Shown: positions 16,377-26,325 of the stretch, one piece after another
Layout: each line of letters starts with the position of its first letter
Numbering within the stretch: position 1 is the stretch's first letter
From: VYFG01 sp965213885
GTDB taxonomy: Bacteria; Pseudomonadota; Gammaproteobacteria; Arenicellales; Poriferihabitantaceae
Length of the DNA stretch: 64,000 nucleotides
Reading direction: 5' to 3'
Assembly (NCBI GenBank): GCA_965213885.1
Contig: OZ243919.1
Span: 2,418,001 to 2,482,000, forward strand
Made by a program: the position numbers and the translations under genes
Notes under the pieces: generated by a model
Told to the model about the DNA's origin: nothing
Seen by the model: only the letters and a program-made list of their open reading frames with translations
Database searches by the model: none

Positions 16377-17052
16377 GCTATCCCGAATTTACCGCGTACA
16401 TTCGTAATCCTCCAATATTAACAATGATTTGGAGGGGATTTTGCGTATGACCTACGAGGCGAGATAACGGCTGAGATTGAGCGTGTTGTACAGGCGGTAC
16501 CAGGCGCAGATGTCCATAAGGTCCCAATTATTGATACCGGTAAAATTCGTGTTCTTCCGCATGGATGGCAAGCGGACAGGTAAAACGATAAAGTTTTGAC
16601 CATATGACACAGGATCAGGAGTCATTCAATGAAGACAGATACAGGTTCCTCCGCGAAGGTGGTCGTCCAGCATCGTGGCCATCAACCGAAAGCGGCGGCT
16701 CACAAAACAGAAAAAACCCCGGCCACCAAATAAAGAGCAGTTCCGTGGTCCAGCCACAACATTTCAGCGGTGGCAGCGGACGAATTGTTGACAGAAAATC
16801 GTAGTCAGTGCATAAAGGATAAGACCCACAACCACTCCTTGGGAGAACGGTTTCGGCTGCACGAGGCTTGCTCCGCCGCCAATTCGAATCGGACTTGACC
16901 ACCTTGCAGGCCATGGATCGGCCTATCCCGAGTTGCCTTTCGGCCTGGCCGTGCAGCAGGTCACCAGGTTCCATCGATTTACACCGGAGGCTGGCCATTC
17001 ATCAGGCGGATGTATAGTATATCGGCCTGTCCCTGCACAAAGAGGAACGTCC
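16377..17052. other. gene-poor, AT-richer stretch
   Basis: No convincing gene. At about 16426-16581 the plus strand has a start-less open frame (YDLRGEITAEIERVVQAVPG... ending PHGWQADR) that looks coding-like but could not be assigned; it may be the tail of a lost gene. Small open frames at 16604-16804 and on the minus strand show no family. The AT-richer composition of 16380-16620 differs from the neighbouring genes. Confidence 0.4.
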
Positions 17053-17568
17053 ATGGAAACAGTATCCCTTTACAGGCTGGTCGTTGCGGCACTGGCCGTC
17101 GTGGTGTCGTTGCCATTGTTCACAGCCCGGACGGCGGCGGCGGAAGAGAGTGGCAGCATCACCGTCCTGCACAGCTATCACCGCAACTACACCGCCATCG
17201 AGCATGCCGGCGGCCAGGTCACCGGGGGGTCGCTTACGGGCACCAGCACCGTGCTTGAAAGCAGCGGCGCACCATTCGTTGCCGGCGCCAGTTCAAACGC
17301 AACCTGCATCGTCTATGTGCGCATGTCGGAGGCTGGCATTGATCTCCAGGGGCCCTGCACGACCACCGACGCTGACGGCGACATGCTGTTCATGATGTCA
17401 AGGCGGGAAACCGGCGACATTCAGGATGGGGGCGGCGGCACGGGTCACTCCGAGATCGTGGGCGGTACCGGGAAGTATGCCGGCATCAGCGGCAGCTGTT
17501 CCTACGACACGGATTATCTGCCCGACAACCGCATGGTCACGTCCGGCAGGTGCGACTGGAAGAGATAG
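17053..17568 (+). CDS. secreted protein, possible beta-barrel (AOC-like)
   Basis: 171 residues starting at the ATG at 17053 with AGAGGAA upstream; an upstream in-frame ATG adds 40 residues that do not look like a signal. Residues 1-30 form a Sec signal peptide ending in TARTAAA. The mature chain is rich in Gly, Ser and Thr, has a cysteine pair pattern (ATCIVY, GPCTT, GSCSYD, GRCDW), and contains EIVGGTGKYAGISGSCSY. That GGTGKYAG stretch recalls the allene-oxide-cyclase-like barrel family. Function unknown. Confidence 0.65.
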   Translation: METVSLYRLVVAALAVVVSLPLFTARTAAAEESGSITVLHSYHRNYTAIEHAGGQVTGGSLTGTSTVLESSGAPFVAGASSNATCIVYVRMSEAGIDLQGPCTTTDADGDMLFMMSRRETGDIQDGGGGTGHSEIVGGTGKYAGISGSCSYDTDYLPDNRMVTSGRCDWKR

Positions 17569-17861
17569 CGAAAGACCCGGATCCGTTGCATCGGGGATCA
17601 GGGATCAGGCCGTGCCGCTCATCGGCGGCGCCCAAGCGCTCCGTCGCCGGCAGACATCCCACACCACCATCAGCGCCGACAACATCCGGATTCCCCATGG
17701 TTCGGCTGCCGTATCCGGCTGCCCGGGGCGTCAGGAAAAGGGAGCCCGGTTCACGGGTCAGGCAATCAGGATGCGGGACATCTGGGGCGGGTATTGCGGA
17801 GTATCCTGGCCCTTTCCTTGCAGGGCGGATGCGGTCCTGAGTGTGTCCCAGGCCATCGAAG

Positions 17862-18713
17862 TCAAAAGCCAGGATGTCCATCGATGATTTCGCGCAGCTT
17901 CTCCGCGACCACCTCCGGCCGGTGGCTCACCATTGATACATGTCCGAGTCCTGGAATCTCGTGCAATACCCCGTCCGGCACGAGGTCGGCAACGACCCTG
18001 CACATGGAAGGCGCGGTCTGGACGTCCTCGGAAAAGCTGATCACATGAAACGGGACCGGGCAGGTCCTCAGCTCCTCACGACAATCAAACTCCAGGCAGG
18101 CCTCCCACTGGGCTATCAGGTCCTCGGGATCCCGTTCGGCAAACCGGGCCGTGTAGCGCGGCTTGATCTCCGCCCAGAACTCCGAATCGTGCAGGGCCTT
18201 GGCCGGAAAGGCATAGGGCGCGTAATGGGGCGCAAGAAAACTGTCCGGCAACGTGATGCCCGCCTTGCGCAAGTCGATCTCCGCCTGCATCCAGTCCCGG
18301 GTGAATCCGTCGATGTAGGCGGCGGTTCCCATGGGAATGGCAAGCCGCACCTTGTCCGGAAAATCGACGGCCACCTTCTGCGTCACGAGCCCTCCAAGCG
18401 AGAGCCCTGAAACCACCGCCCGTCCGTCACAGAAGGCGTCGACCACTGCGGCGCAGTCCCGAGCATAGTCCGCAATGGTCCACGGCGCCGGCGGAGCGGT
18501 CGTCCCTCCCGCCCCCCGGGGGTCGTAGGAGATGCAGCGGAACGAATCCGACAGCCTGGCGAACTGCTGGGAATAGGCTTCGGCGGTCTGGTCGCCCCCG
18601 GGGATGAACACCACGTCGGGTCCGGCCCCCTCGGTCACGACACGCATGGTTACGCCGCCTTTGGACAGCGAGTGAATCCGGGCGCCATCCCCGAAGCCCG
18701 GAAACGCGCTCAT
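17862..18713 (-). CDS. alpha/beta hydrolase
   Basis: 283 residues from the ATG at 18713, which overlaps the stop of the upstream CocE-like gene by ATGA. The fold is clear: VVFIPGGDQTAE (oxyanion), SYDPRGAGGT, nucleophile S105 in SGLSLGG, acid probably D230 (SFSEDVQTA) and H258 in GLGHVSM. The substrate is unknown. Because it is coupled to the CocE-type hydrolase and the peptide ABC genes upstream, it probably processes the same imported compound or its breakdown product. Confidence 0.85.
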   Translation of the reverse strand: MSAFPGFGDGARIHSLSKGGVTMRVVTEGAGPDVVFIPGGDQTAEAYSQQFARLSDSFRCISYDPRGAGGTTAPPAPWTIADYARDCAAVVDAFCDGRAVVSGLSLGGLVTQKVAVDFPDKVRLAIPMGTAAYIDGFTRDWMQAEIDLRKAGITLPDSFLAPHYAPYAFPAKALHDSEFWAEIKPRYTARFAERDPEDLIAQWEACLEFDCREELRTCPVPFHVISFSEDVQTAPSMCRVVADLVPDGVLHEIPGLGHVSMVSHRPEVVAEKLREIIDGHPGF

Positions 18714-20710
18714 GCCAACTTCCTCGGAATCTTCTCGGACCACGTCTTTTCTGCGACGACGCCGTCGCCGTCGGCGGCCTTCAGCGTCGCATCGATCAGC
18801 CAGGCGGTTTTCAGTGCACGGACCGTGACCGTGACCTCCAGGTCCGCGCGCCAGTCGCCCCGCGCGTAGTGCTTGGTCCAGGCGCAGGTGCCGACCGCCG
18901 AGTTGGGATTCTCGGGGTGGATCGAATAGCGCTCACGGCTGACGGAGCGGGTTTCGATCCCGGTGTGCAGGTGACGTTCAAGACCGCTGTCGTTGACGGT
19001 CTCGCAAGTCTCGGTCCCGGTGATCAGGTCGATTGAACGACTGCGCTCGTAATTGCCCTCCAACAGAACTTCGGTCGCGAGGGGCACGGCACCCTCCGGA
19101 CCCTCGAAACAGTCGGGTGCGGGATCATCCGTCCAGACGGGAAGATCGATTCTCGCGCCCGTCAGGGTCAGTTTGGCCCTGGACCGGGATGGCCAGATGA
19201 CGGGCCAGCAGGCATTCGACAGGGCCAGCCGCAAGCGGTGCCCCTTGCCGATGCGCTGTCCGCAGGCATTGAGTCTGAACCGGACGGGGACCGCCTCCCC
19301 GGGCAGGGGCTCCGGTTTCGCATGACTGTTCCGATGGGTCAGGTTCAGCACCCCGTAACTGATCCGCGTGGCCCTGCCATCCCCGTCCACTTCCGAAAGC
19401 ACCGCAACCAGGTTGGCCTGGGGAACGTCGCTTGCGACCTCGGCGCTCAGGACCGGAAACCCGAGAAGCTCCAGGTCGCAGTCCAGTGGCTCGGTGTCGA
19501 AACAGACCATGCCGACCTCTTCGCTCTGGTTGACGGGCCCGTCCGGCACCACCGAATAGCCGCACCAGTTGCCCGCCGTATGTCCGGTGTTCTCCGGCGT
19601 GGACAGGTGGACCGGGCCGCCCGGTTCTTCCGTGAGCCTGCCGCCCCCCGGATACAGCGTTTTCGTCGCGACGGCGCTTCCGGCCCACCCTGAAGCGGTG
19701 ACCCAGTGGCCGGCACGGGTTTCATGAAAGGGCAAAGGCGCGGCCGGATGCTGGATCCAGGCGCGAAGTCGTGGTTCATCCATGATGCCGGTGTCGATGC
19801 CCTTCAGGTGCTGATCCCACCAACGCAGACACTCCTGGAGAAAACCGATGCGGGGTCCCGGCAAGGCGAAATGCGGGTACTTATGTCCCCAGGGGCCGAT
19901 CAGCCCCTTCCTGGGGCAGGTCAGATGCTCCAGCATGCGCAGGATGGTGTTGGTGTAACCGTCGGCCCAGCCACCGACCAGGTAGACCGGCACGTTCACA
20001 TCCCCGTAGTTCTCGCAGATCGAGCCATGGGCGTAGAAATCATCTCGATGCTGATGCCTGAACCAGTCGAGCAGCCAAAGGCCGTTGCCCTCCAGTCGCT
20101 CCAGCCACATGTCGCGCCAGCGCTCGCCAACGATCGCCGGGTCCGGCGGCGTATGGGCGATGGCAAACGCGGTGGCGCCCCAGCCCAGCTTCTCGGCAAG
20201 CACCGCGCCGCCCATGAAGTGGATGTCGTCGGCATAGCGGTCGTCGGTGGAGCAGAGCGAGATCACCGCACCCAGCGCCTCGGGCCGCCTGGCGGCCACC
20301 TGGAGACCGTTGAATCCGCCCCAGGAGATGCCGATCATACCCACCTGGCCGGAACACCACGGCTGGGCGGCCAGCCACTCGATGACGGCCAGGCAATCTT
20401 CCTGCTCCTTAAGGAGGTACTCGCCGAGACAGACGCCCTCGCTGTCGCCGGTGCCCCGCATGTCGACGCGGACCCCGGCGTAGCCAAAGCCCGCGAAATA
20501 GGGGTGGGTCAGGTGATCCCGCTCCACGGTCCCGTCGCGCTTTCGGTAAGGCAGGTATTCGAGAATGGCCGGCACCGGATCATCCGCGGCATCCTCGGGC
20601 AGCCAGATCCGGGCGGCAAGACGCGTTCCGTCAGGCATCGGGATCCAGGTGTTCTCGATTTCGCGGACCCTTCGGGGAAAGTCGGTACGAATCGGTATGT
20701 CAGACGTCAT
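18710..20710 (-). CDS. CocE/NonD-family hydrolase (X-Pro dipeptidyl-peptidase S15 type)
   Basis: 666 residues. The start is ATG 20710, with GGAG six bases upstream; an ATG 12 bases earlier lacks a site. It has the S15 alpha/beta hydrolase domain with YLPYRKRDG, VRVDMRGTGDSEG and nucleophile S129 in GISWGGFNG. A long helical cap follows, then a C-terminal jelly-roll-like domain from about residue 330. Family members are cocaine esterase, glutaryl-7-ACA acylase, alpha-amino-ester hydrolases and Xaa-Pro peptidases. There is no signal peptide, so it acts in the cytosol, fitting hydrolysis of a compound brought in by the adjacent ABC importer. Confidence 0.85.
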   Translation of the reverse strand: MTSDIPIRTDFPRRVREIENTWIPMPDGTRLAARIWLPEDAADDPVPAILEYLPYRKRDGTVERDHLTHPYFAGFGYAGVRVDMRGTGDSEGVCLGEYLLKEQEDCLAVIEWLAAQPWCSGQVGMIGISWGGFNGLQVAARRPEALGAVISLCSTDDRYADDIHFMGGAVLAEKLGWGATAFAIAHTPPDPAIVGERWRDMWLERLEGNGLWLLDWFRHQHRDDFYAHGSICENYGDVNVPVYLVGGWADGYTNTILRMLEHLTCPRKGLIGPWGHKYPHFALPGPRIGFLQECLRWWDQHLKGIDTGIMDEPRLRAWIQHPAAPLPFHETRAGHWVTASGWAGSAVATKTLYPGGGRLTEEPGGPVHLSTPENTGHTAGNWCGYSVVPDGPVNQSEEVGMVCFDTEPLDCDLELLGFPVLSAEVASDVPQANLVAVLSEVDGDGRATRISYGVLNLTHRNSHAKPEPLPGEAVPVRFRLNACGQRIGKGHRLRLALSNACWPVIWPSRSRAKLTLTGARIDLPVWTDDPAPDCFEGPEGAVPLATEVLLEGNYERSRSIDLITGTETCETVNDSGLERHLHTGIETRSVSRERYSIHPENPNSAVGTCAWTKHYARGDWRADLEVTVTVRALKTAWLIDATLKAADGDGVVAEKTWSEKIPRKLA

Positions 20711-20782
20711 GGGAAGCTCCATATAGGTCGATGGTTTTGCCGTTGAACACCGACCGCCTCAAGAAGGGCATGGCGGACCCGG

Positions 20783-21763
20783 TCATGGGACTCCGTCCTT
20801 CGCCGGCGGTCTGGCGCCCGGGGCGAGCGGGTAATGGCAGGCAATGCGGCGCATTTCACCGTTTGCGGTGTAGGGAGGCTCCCCGGCACAGCGGTCCTGA
20901 ACCCACGGACAACGGGTATGAAACTCGCATCCAGAAGGCCGGGCCAGCAGCGAGGGCACTTCCGCCGGGAGCGAAATCCGGTTCCGGGCCTTGTCCGGGT
21001 CGGGTTCCGGGTTCGCGCTCAGGAGCGTAGCCGTATAGGGATGGGCGGGCGCCCGGAACATCTCCTCGGTCTCCCCGGCCTCCACGATGCGTCCAAGATA
21101 CATGACCGCCATGCGGTCCGCCACGTGATGCACTACGTGCAGGTTGTGGGTGATGATGATCATGGCCAGTCCCAGGCGTTCGCGCAGGTCGTTGAGGAGG
21201 TTCAGGACCTCTCCCTGCACCGAAACGTCGAGCCCGGCGGTGGGTTCGTCGGCGATGATCAGCTTGGGATCCAGCGCGATGGCGCGGGCCACGCCGACGC
21301 GGCGCGCCTGACCGCCCGAAAGCTGGTGGGGATAACGATCGGCGAAATCGCCGGATAGCCCGACAAGGGAAAGAAGACGCCGGGTTTCCTCCTGAAGATT
21401 GATCCGGATCCCGTGGATGCGGAATGGTTCGGCCACCAGGTCCCCGACCTTCATGCGCGGGGAAAGGGATCCGACCGGATCCTGGAACATCATCGCCATG
21501 TGACGACGAAGGGGCTTCATCCCGCCGGAGTTCGAGCTGTCGACACGCTGGTCCATGAACGTCACCTCGCCCCGGGAGGTGTCCTGCAGTCCATTGATCG
21601 CGTTGGCCAGTGTGGTCTTCCCCGAGCCGCTTTCCCCCACAAGGGCAAAGGTTTCGCCCGCGTCCACGTCGAAACTCACGCCCGCCACGGCAAGGATCGA
21701 CCGGCGGTTCAGCAAGGGCCCGACGCGGAACGTCACCTCGAGATCGCGTACCGTGAGAATCAT
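20783..21763 (-). CDS. peptide-type ABC transporter ATP-binding protein (DppF/OppF class)
   Basis: 326 residues from the ATG at 21763, which overlaps the stop of the preceding ATPase gene (ATGA). Walker A is GESGSGKT, signature LSGGQARR, Walker B LIIADEP, and the switch His is in ITHNL. The C-terminal oligopeptide-transporter domain has CEFHTRCPWVQDRC, whose cysteines resemble the iron-sulfur cluster site of DppD/OppD proteins. It supplies ATP hydrolysis for import together with its partner. Confidence 0.93.
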   Translation of the reverse strand: MILTVRDLEVTFRVGPLLNRRSILAVAGVSFDVDAGETFALVGESGSGKTTLANAINGLQDTSRGEVTFMDQRVDSSNSGGMKPLRRHMAMMFQDPVGSLSPRMKVGDLVAEPFRIHGIRINLQEETRRLLSLVGLSGDFADRYPHQLSGGQARRVGVARAIALDPKLIIADEPTAGLDVSVQGEVLNLLNDLRERLGLAMIIITHNLHVVHHVADRMAVMYLGRIVEAGETEEMFRAPAHPYTATLLSANPEPDPDKARNRISLPAEVPSLLARPSGCEFHTRCPWVQDRCAGEPPYTANGEMRRIACHYPLAPGARPPAKDGVP

Positions 21764-22716
21764 GGAACCATCCGGTGGCAGCGGGCACGGTGGCCGCCGT
21801 CCCCGAGCTCGGGCGGCACGGTATCGCAGATGCCCTCGTACCGGTGGCACCGGGCCGCAAAGATGCATCCCGTCGGGCGCACGCGAAGATCGGGAACCTC
21901 CCCCGGAATGGTCGGCAGGTGCCGGGTGCGTCCGTCCTGCCCGGCGGGGTCGCAGCGCAGCAGGCGCTCGGTGTAGGGATGCCGGGGATCGTGGAAGATC
22001 TCCCGGGTCGTGCCCCGCTCGACCACCTCCCCGGCATACATCACCACCACGTCGTCACAGAGCTCGGCGATCACCCCGAGATGATGGGAAATGAAGAGCA
22101 CCGAGCACCCGATCTGGGCCTGCAGGTCCTGAAGCAGTTCGATGGTCGCCACTTCCAGGGTGGCGTCCAGCGCCGTGGTGGGCTCGTCGGCGATCAGCAG
22201 TGCGGGCTCCATCATCAGCGCCATGGCGATGGCGATGCGCTGTTTCATGCCCCCCGAGAACTCGTGGGGATAGCGGCCAAGCGCGGACTCCGGATCGGGA
22301 ATGCGCACCCTGCGCAGCATCTCCACGGACCTTGCATTCTTTTCCGTACGGCCGAGATCGGACCGATACTGGATATGCAGCATCTGCCTGCCCACCGAAA
22401 TGACCGGATTCAGCGCTCCCATCGGGTCCTGGAAAACGGTGGAAATCCGCGAGCCGCGCAGGGCCTGCATCTCCAGGGGGCCCAGCCGGGTCAGGTCGCG
22501 CTCCCCGAACAGGATCCTGCCGCTGTCCACCTGCCCGTTGTCCGCAAGCAGACCGAGGATGGCATTGATCAGGGTGGACTTGCCGCAGCCCGATTCGCCG
22601 ACAACCCCGACGATCCGGTGTTCCGGCACATCGAACGACACGTTCCGGAGCGCCTGCAACGGGCCGCCCTCGGTGGCAAAGGTGACATTGAGGTCCTGGA
22701 TTCCGAGGACGTTCAT
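21760..22716 (-). CDS. peptide-type ABC transporter ATP-binding protein (DppD/OppD class)
   Basis: 318 residues with GESGCGKST (Walker A), FSGGMKQR (signature), LLIADEPTTALD (Walker B) and FISHHLGV (switch). The OppD-type C-terminal domain has GCIFAARCHRYEGIC. Four-base overlaps with both neighbours show a tightly coupled operon. It pairs with the following ATPase as the motor of a five-component importer. Confidence 0.93.
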   Translation of the reverse strand: MNVLGIQDLNVTFATEGGPLQALRNVSFDVPEHRIVGVVGESGCGKSTLINAILGLLADNGQVDSGRILFGERDLTRLGPLEMQALRGSRISTVFQDPMGALNPVISVGRQMLHIQYRSDLGRTEKNARSVEMLRRVRIPDPESALGRYPHEFSGGMKQRIAIAMALMMEPALLIADEPTTALDATLEVATIELLQDLQAQIGCSVLFISHHLGVIAELCDDVVVMYAGEVVERGTTREIFHDPRHPYTERLLRCDPAGQDGRTRHLPTIPGEVPDLRVRPTGCIFAARCHRYEGICDTVPPELGDGGHRARCHRMVP

Positions 22717-23570
22717 CCCTGCCTCTTCAGCCGGGGGTCGAACACATCACGCAGGGTCTCGCCGAGAAAGGTGAACCCCAGGGTGATGAGTATGATCGGC
22801 AGCCCCCCCGCCACGGCGATCCAGGGCGTGTCGCGGATTGCTGTGAAACCGTCATTCAGAATCGCACCCCAGGACGGTGTCGGCGGACGAACGCCGAGGC
22901 CGAGAAAGCTGAGGCCCGCCTCAATGGCAACCACTACGGGTATGTCCATCGAGGCCAGGATCAGCAGCGGGCCGATCACGTTCGGCAGAATATGGACGCG
23001 CAGCACCCTGGCCGTGCCGGCGCCCATGCTTTGCGCCGCGGTGACGAACTGGGCGGATTTCAAAGCCAGGGTCTGGGTTCGGATGATGCGGCCGTAGCCG
23101 GGCACATTCACCAGGACGACGACGGCCATCACTGCGGTCAGGGACGGACCGAACAACGTGACCAGGGCAAGCGCAAGCATGACCGTGGGGAAACTCTTGA
23201 TCGCGTCGAACAGGAGAATCATCAGGTTGTCCAGCCAACGCGGCCCGTACCCGGCAATGAGGCCGAGGATGACCCCGATTACCAGCGACGCGGCGGTCGA
23301 GATCAGCGCCACCGACAGGGCGATGCGTCCGCCATGCAGGGCCCGGGAGAACAGGTCACGACCCAGGTGGTCGGTTCCGAGAAGATGGGTCAGGGACGGG
23401 CCGAGAAACCGGTCCCGTGGAGAGATCCGGTTGGGTTCGGCGGCGGCAAGCAAGTCGGCGAAGACCGCGCCGCCGATCATGAGCAGAACCAGTACAACGC
23501 CGAGCATACCCAGCGGTTCAGCCAGGATCCGGCGCAGGGAGCCGTACGCGCTAGAGGCGGCTTCGGACAC
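22713..23570 (-). CDS. peptide-type ABC transporter permease (DppC class)
   Basis: 285 residues. An N-terminal membrane span is followed by a periplasmic segment with HLLGTDHLGRDLFSR, the DppC/OppC hallmark. Five further spans follow, with the EAA loop (SMGAGTARVLRVHILPN) that contacts the ATPases, and GLGVRPPTPSWGAIL near the end. The start overlaps the preceding permease gene by 20 bases. Confidence 0.92.
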   Translation of the reverse strand: MSEAASSAYGSLRRILAEPLGMLGVVLVLLMIGGAVFADLLAAAEPNRISPRDRFLGPSLTHLLGTDHLGRDLFSRALHGGRIALSVALISTAASLVIGVILGLIAGYGPRWLDNLMILLFDAIKSFPTVMLALALVTLFGPSLTAVMAVVVLVNVPGYGRIIRTQTLALKSAQFVTAAQSMGAGTARVLRVHILPNVIGPLLILASMDIPVVVAIEAGLSFLGLGVRPPTPSWGAILNDGFTAIRDTPWIAVAGGLPIILITLGFTFLGETLRDVFDPRLKRQG

Positions 23571-24495
23571 GGGGATCCAGGTACCCGACGACGAGATCGG
23601 CGATCAGGTTGATCAGGATGAACAGCACCGTGGTCACCAGGACGGCCCCGGTGACCAGCGGATAGTTCCGGGTCAGGATGGCATCATAGACCAACTTGCC
23701 GACCCCGGGGCGGGCGAACACGATTTCCGCGAACACCGCGGACGAGAGCATCTGCCCGATCCCCACGCCCAGCAGGGTGACCGTGGGCAGGATGGCGATC
23801 GTGAGCGCATACCGGTAGGTAACCTGCCGGTCCGGCAGGCCGAAGGCGCGGGCGGTGCGGATGTGTGGCGCTTCCAGCACCTCGAGCATCGAGGCGCGGA
23901 CCATGCGAGCGATATAACCCACCCATCCGATTCCGACCGCGAGGGACGGCAGGATCAGGTGCACCAGCTGGTCGCCGATATCACCGGGCTCCCCGGCGCC
24001 GATGGCGGGAAGCCAGCGCAGGGTCACCGCGAAAATCAGGAGCGCATAGATCGCGACCACAAAGGACGGCACGGCGATGACGGCAACGCTGAATACCCCG
24101 ACAATCCTGTCGACCATGCCGCCGCGCTTGACCGCGGTCCAGCATCCGAGCGGGATACCGAGCGCAACCGACCAGACCATGCCGCCGGCAATCAGCGCGA
24201 GGGTCGCGGGCAGCTGCTCCATGACCACCCTGGCCACGGGGCGGTCCGAAAGCACCTCGTTGCCGAGATCACCCTGCCAGGCATTGATGAAAAAGTTCCA
24301 GAACTGGACCCAGACCGGCTGGTCGAGCCCCATCTTGATGCGCAGGGCCTCGCGCATGGCCTCCGTGGCCCGGGGACCCAGCGCAACCGCGGCCGGGTCG
24401 CCGGGAATCAGGTAAATCATCGTGAACAGCAGCCCCATGGCCACCGACACGATGGCAACGGCTAGACCCAGCCGTTTGAGGGAGTAGTACAGCAA
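23551..24495 (-). CDS. peptide-type ABC transporter permease (DppB class)
   Basis: 314 residues with six predicted membrane spans. It starts with the typical MLYYSLKRLGLAVAIV and has IPGDPAAVALG after the first span. The EAA region is ARAFGLPDRQVTYRYAL, and IVFARPGVGKLVYDAI is the conserved DppB motif. It is separated from the binding-protein gene by a strong hairpin. Confidence 0.93.
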   Translation of the reverse strand: MLYYSLKRLGLAVAIVSVAMGLLFTMIYLIPGDPAAVALGPRATEAMREALRIKMGLDQPVWVQFWNFFINAWQGDLGNEVLSDRPVARVVMEQLPATLALIAGGMVWSVALGIPLGCWTAVKRGGMVDRIVGVFSVAVIAVPSFVVAIYALLIFAVTLRWLPAIGAGEPGDIGDQLVHLILPSLAVGIGWVGYIARMVRASMLEVLEAPHIRTARAFGLPDRQVTYRYALTIAILPTVTLLGVGIGQMLSSAVFAEIVFARPGVGKLVYDAILTRNYPLVTGAVLVTTVLFILINLIADLVVGYLDPRVRSRL

Positions 24496-24506
24496 CTGTC
24501 AGCAAT

Positions 24507-24530
24507 CGGGCGGCCCGATGGGGCCGCCCG
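24507..24530 (-). repeat. strong intercistronic hairpin between binding-protein and permease genes
   Basis: CGGGCGGCCC-GATG-GGGCCGCCCG forms a perfect 10-bp stem with a four-base loop, 8 bases after the binding-protein stop. No U-run follows. Hairpins in this position in ABC operons usually stabilise the binding-protein mRNA or cause partial termination, so that much more binding protein than permease is made. Confidence 0.65.
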
Positions 24531-24537
24531 GTACCGG

Positions 24538-26088
24538 TCAGGCCTGCCGGAATTCGGAAAAGACGGGTTCTCCGTTCGGCTTCAGGCCCGGCACGATGGT
24601 GTCGCGGTGGATGACACCCGCCACCTCGTGGGTCAGGAACACGTAGCAGCCGCTCTCGTCCATGAGCGCCTGCATCTTCCTGTAGATCTCGTCACGCTTG
24701 GCAAAGTCGCTTTCCACGAGGCCCTGTTCGTGCAGTGCCTTGTACTCGGCGTTGTTGAAGCGCTCCCAGTTCCAAACACCGACCTGCTCCGGCGTGAACC
24801 AGACCGTGGCCCAGCTCGGGTCGGGCTGCATCGAGAACCGGCTGAGGACGAGCTGCAGCTTGTTCCAGTAGTCGCCGTCCTTGGACCCGAGGGTCCAGAA
24901 CGTGCCGCTGTCGTTCTGCTTGATCTCGCAGGAGATCCCCACATCCTCGAGGTTGGCCTGGATGACCTGGGCGGCAGTCAGGCGCTCCGACTGGCTCAAG
25001 ATGTCCAGGGTCACGGAAAGGTCCGTTGCGCCCTCCTGTTCCAGCAGGGCCCGAGCCCTGTCCGGGTCGTAGCCATAGGTCACCGCGTCCCGGCTGCCCG
25101 GCATGCCCGGCGCAATAATGCCGTTCGCGACCGAGGCAGCGCCGTAATAGGCGGCGTCCACCACCCCTTCCCGGTCGATGGCATGCTGGATGGCGCGCCG
25201 GATGTTCGGATTGTCGAAAGGGGCCACGTCCTGGTTGATTCCCAACCAGACATAGGCCAGCGAGGGCTTCTCCAGCACCACCGAGCCCTCGGGCGGGTTG
25301 GACTTGAGCCTCGGCAGGGACGAAACCGAGGTCCAGGTGTAGTCCAGGTCGCCCGCCTCGAAACCGCGTTCGGCGGTCGCGGGATCCTCGATGGGAATGA
25401 TATGGATTTCATCGTAGCCGCCGGGCTCATGCATCCAGTCCGGGTTCCGCCGCAGTATGGTCTTCTGCTTCGGCTGCCAGTCGGCCAGCACATACTGCCC
25501 CGACTGCGCCACGGGCTTCGTCGTGATCTTGTCGCCCAGCTCCTCCATGGCGCGCTTCGAGAGGATGCATGACGCCGCCGTCGGCAGGGTCGTGGTCCAC
25601 AGGGGGACGAACTTGTTCTTCAGATGAATCAGTCCGGACAGCCTATCCTTGACCTCGACCTCCTTCAGTGCGGACCAGTCGCCGGCATAGGGGCTTTCCA
25701 TGGCCGGGTCGGCAATCCGCTCGATCGAGAACTTCACGTCTTCAGCGGTCATCTGACCATAGCCGTCGGTGAAGCCGATGTTGTCCTTGAGCGTGAATGC
25801 AACCGTCATGTCGTCGAGCTGCTCGATGCTGTCGACGGCAAGGGCTTTCCACCCCCAGACGTCGCCTGCCTGCGGAATGACCAACGGGGCGAAAATCGAG
25901 CGGATGATGTCACCCTCGGGAATCGACAGGCGGAAGGCGGGATCCAGCACCTGCAGGTCCGAGTAGGATCGGACCGTCAGGACGGAGCCGTCCTGGGACA
26001 GCGCGAATCGGGGCACGGTCATCGTCGCAGCGCCGAACGCCCCGGCGGCCGCCAGGAAGGAACGCCGTGTCATGATGTTTTGTTTCAT
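24538..26088 (-). CDS. peptide-type ABC transporter substrate-binding protein (family 5)
   Basis: 516 residues, usual size for DppA/OppA proteins. The N-terminus MTRRSFLAAAGAFGAA is a twin-arginine (Tat) signal, and GGAGTG precedes the ATG. Family 5 features include VLDPAFRLS, AFTLKDNIGFTDG.. MTAEDVKFSIER (the SBP_bac_5 signature region) and NIRRAIQHAIDREGVVDAAYYG. It captures the substrate in the periplasm. It is the first gene of a leftward unit continuing through both permeases, both ATPases, a CocE-like hydrolase and an alpha/beta hydrolase. The ligand is unknown. Confidence 0.92.
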   Translation of the reverse strand: MKQNIMTRRSFLAAAGAFGAATMTVPRFALSQDGSVLTVRSYSDLQVLDPAFRLSIPEGDIIRSIFAPLVIPQAGDVWGWKALAVDSIEQLDDMTVAFTLKDNIGFTDGYGQMTAEDVKFSIERIADPAMESPYAGDWSALKEVEVKDRLSGLIHLKNKFVPLWTTTLPTAASCILSKRAMEELGDKITTKPVAQSGQYVLADWQPKQKTILRRNPDWMHEPGGYDEIHIIPIEDPATAERGFEAGDLDYTWTSVSSLPRLKSNPPEGSVVLEKPSLAYVWLGINQDVAPFDNPNIRRAIQHAIDREGVVDAAYYGAASVANGIIAPGMPGSRDAVTYGYDPDRARALLEQEGATDLSVTLDILSQSERLTAAQVIQANLEDVGISCEIKQNDSGTFWTLGSKDGDYWNKLQLVLSRFSMQPDPSWATVWFTPEQVGVWNWERFNNAEYKALHEQGLVESDFAKRDEIYRKMQALMDESGCYVFLTHEVAGVIHRDTIVPGLKPNGEPVFSEFRQA

Positions 26089-26325
26089 GGTGTCACTCCT
26101 CTGTATTTCTGGTGTGGTTTTGGTTTCATAATATCGGTATCAACCCAATTGCCGGTCATCCGGAATTTCGACGGCGTAACCGCCCTGGTCAGCCATCTCG
26201 CGCCGGGACCGGAAATTCGGGTGGGGCGTACATTATGTCCGGGAGCCGCCACGATTCAAGAATTTTGTTGAAATAATTCCCGCCTGTCCCGCCTGTCCTG
26301 TCTCTGTATCATTCATTCTGCAATA

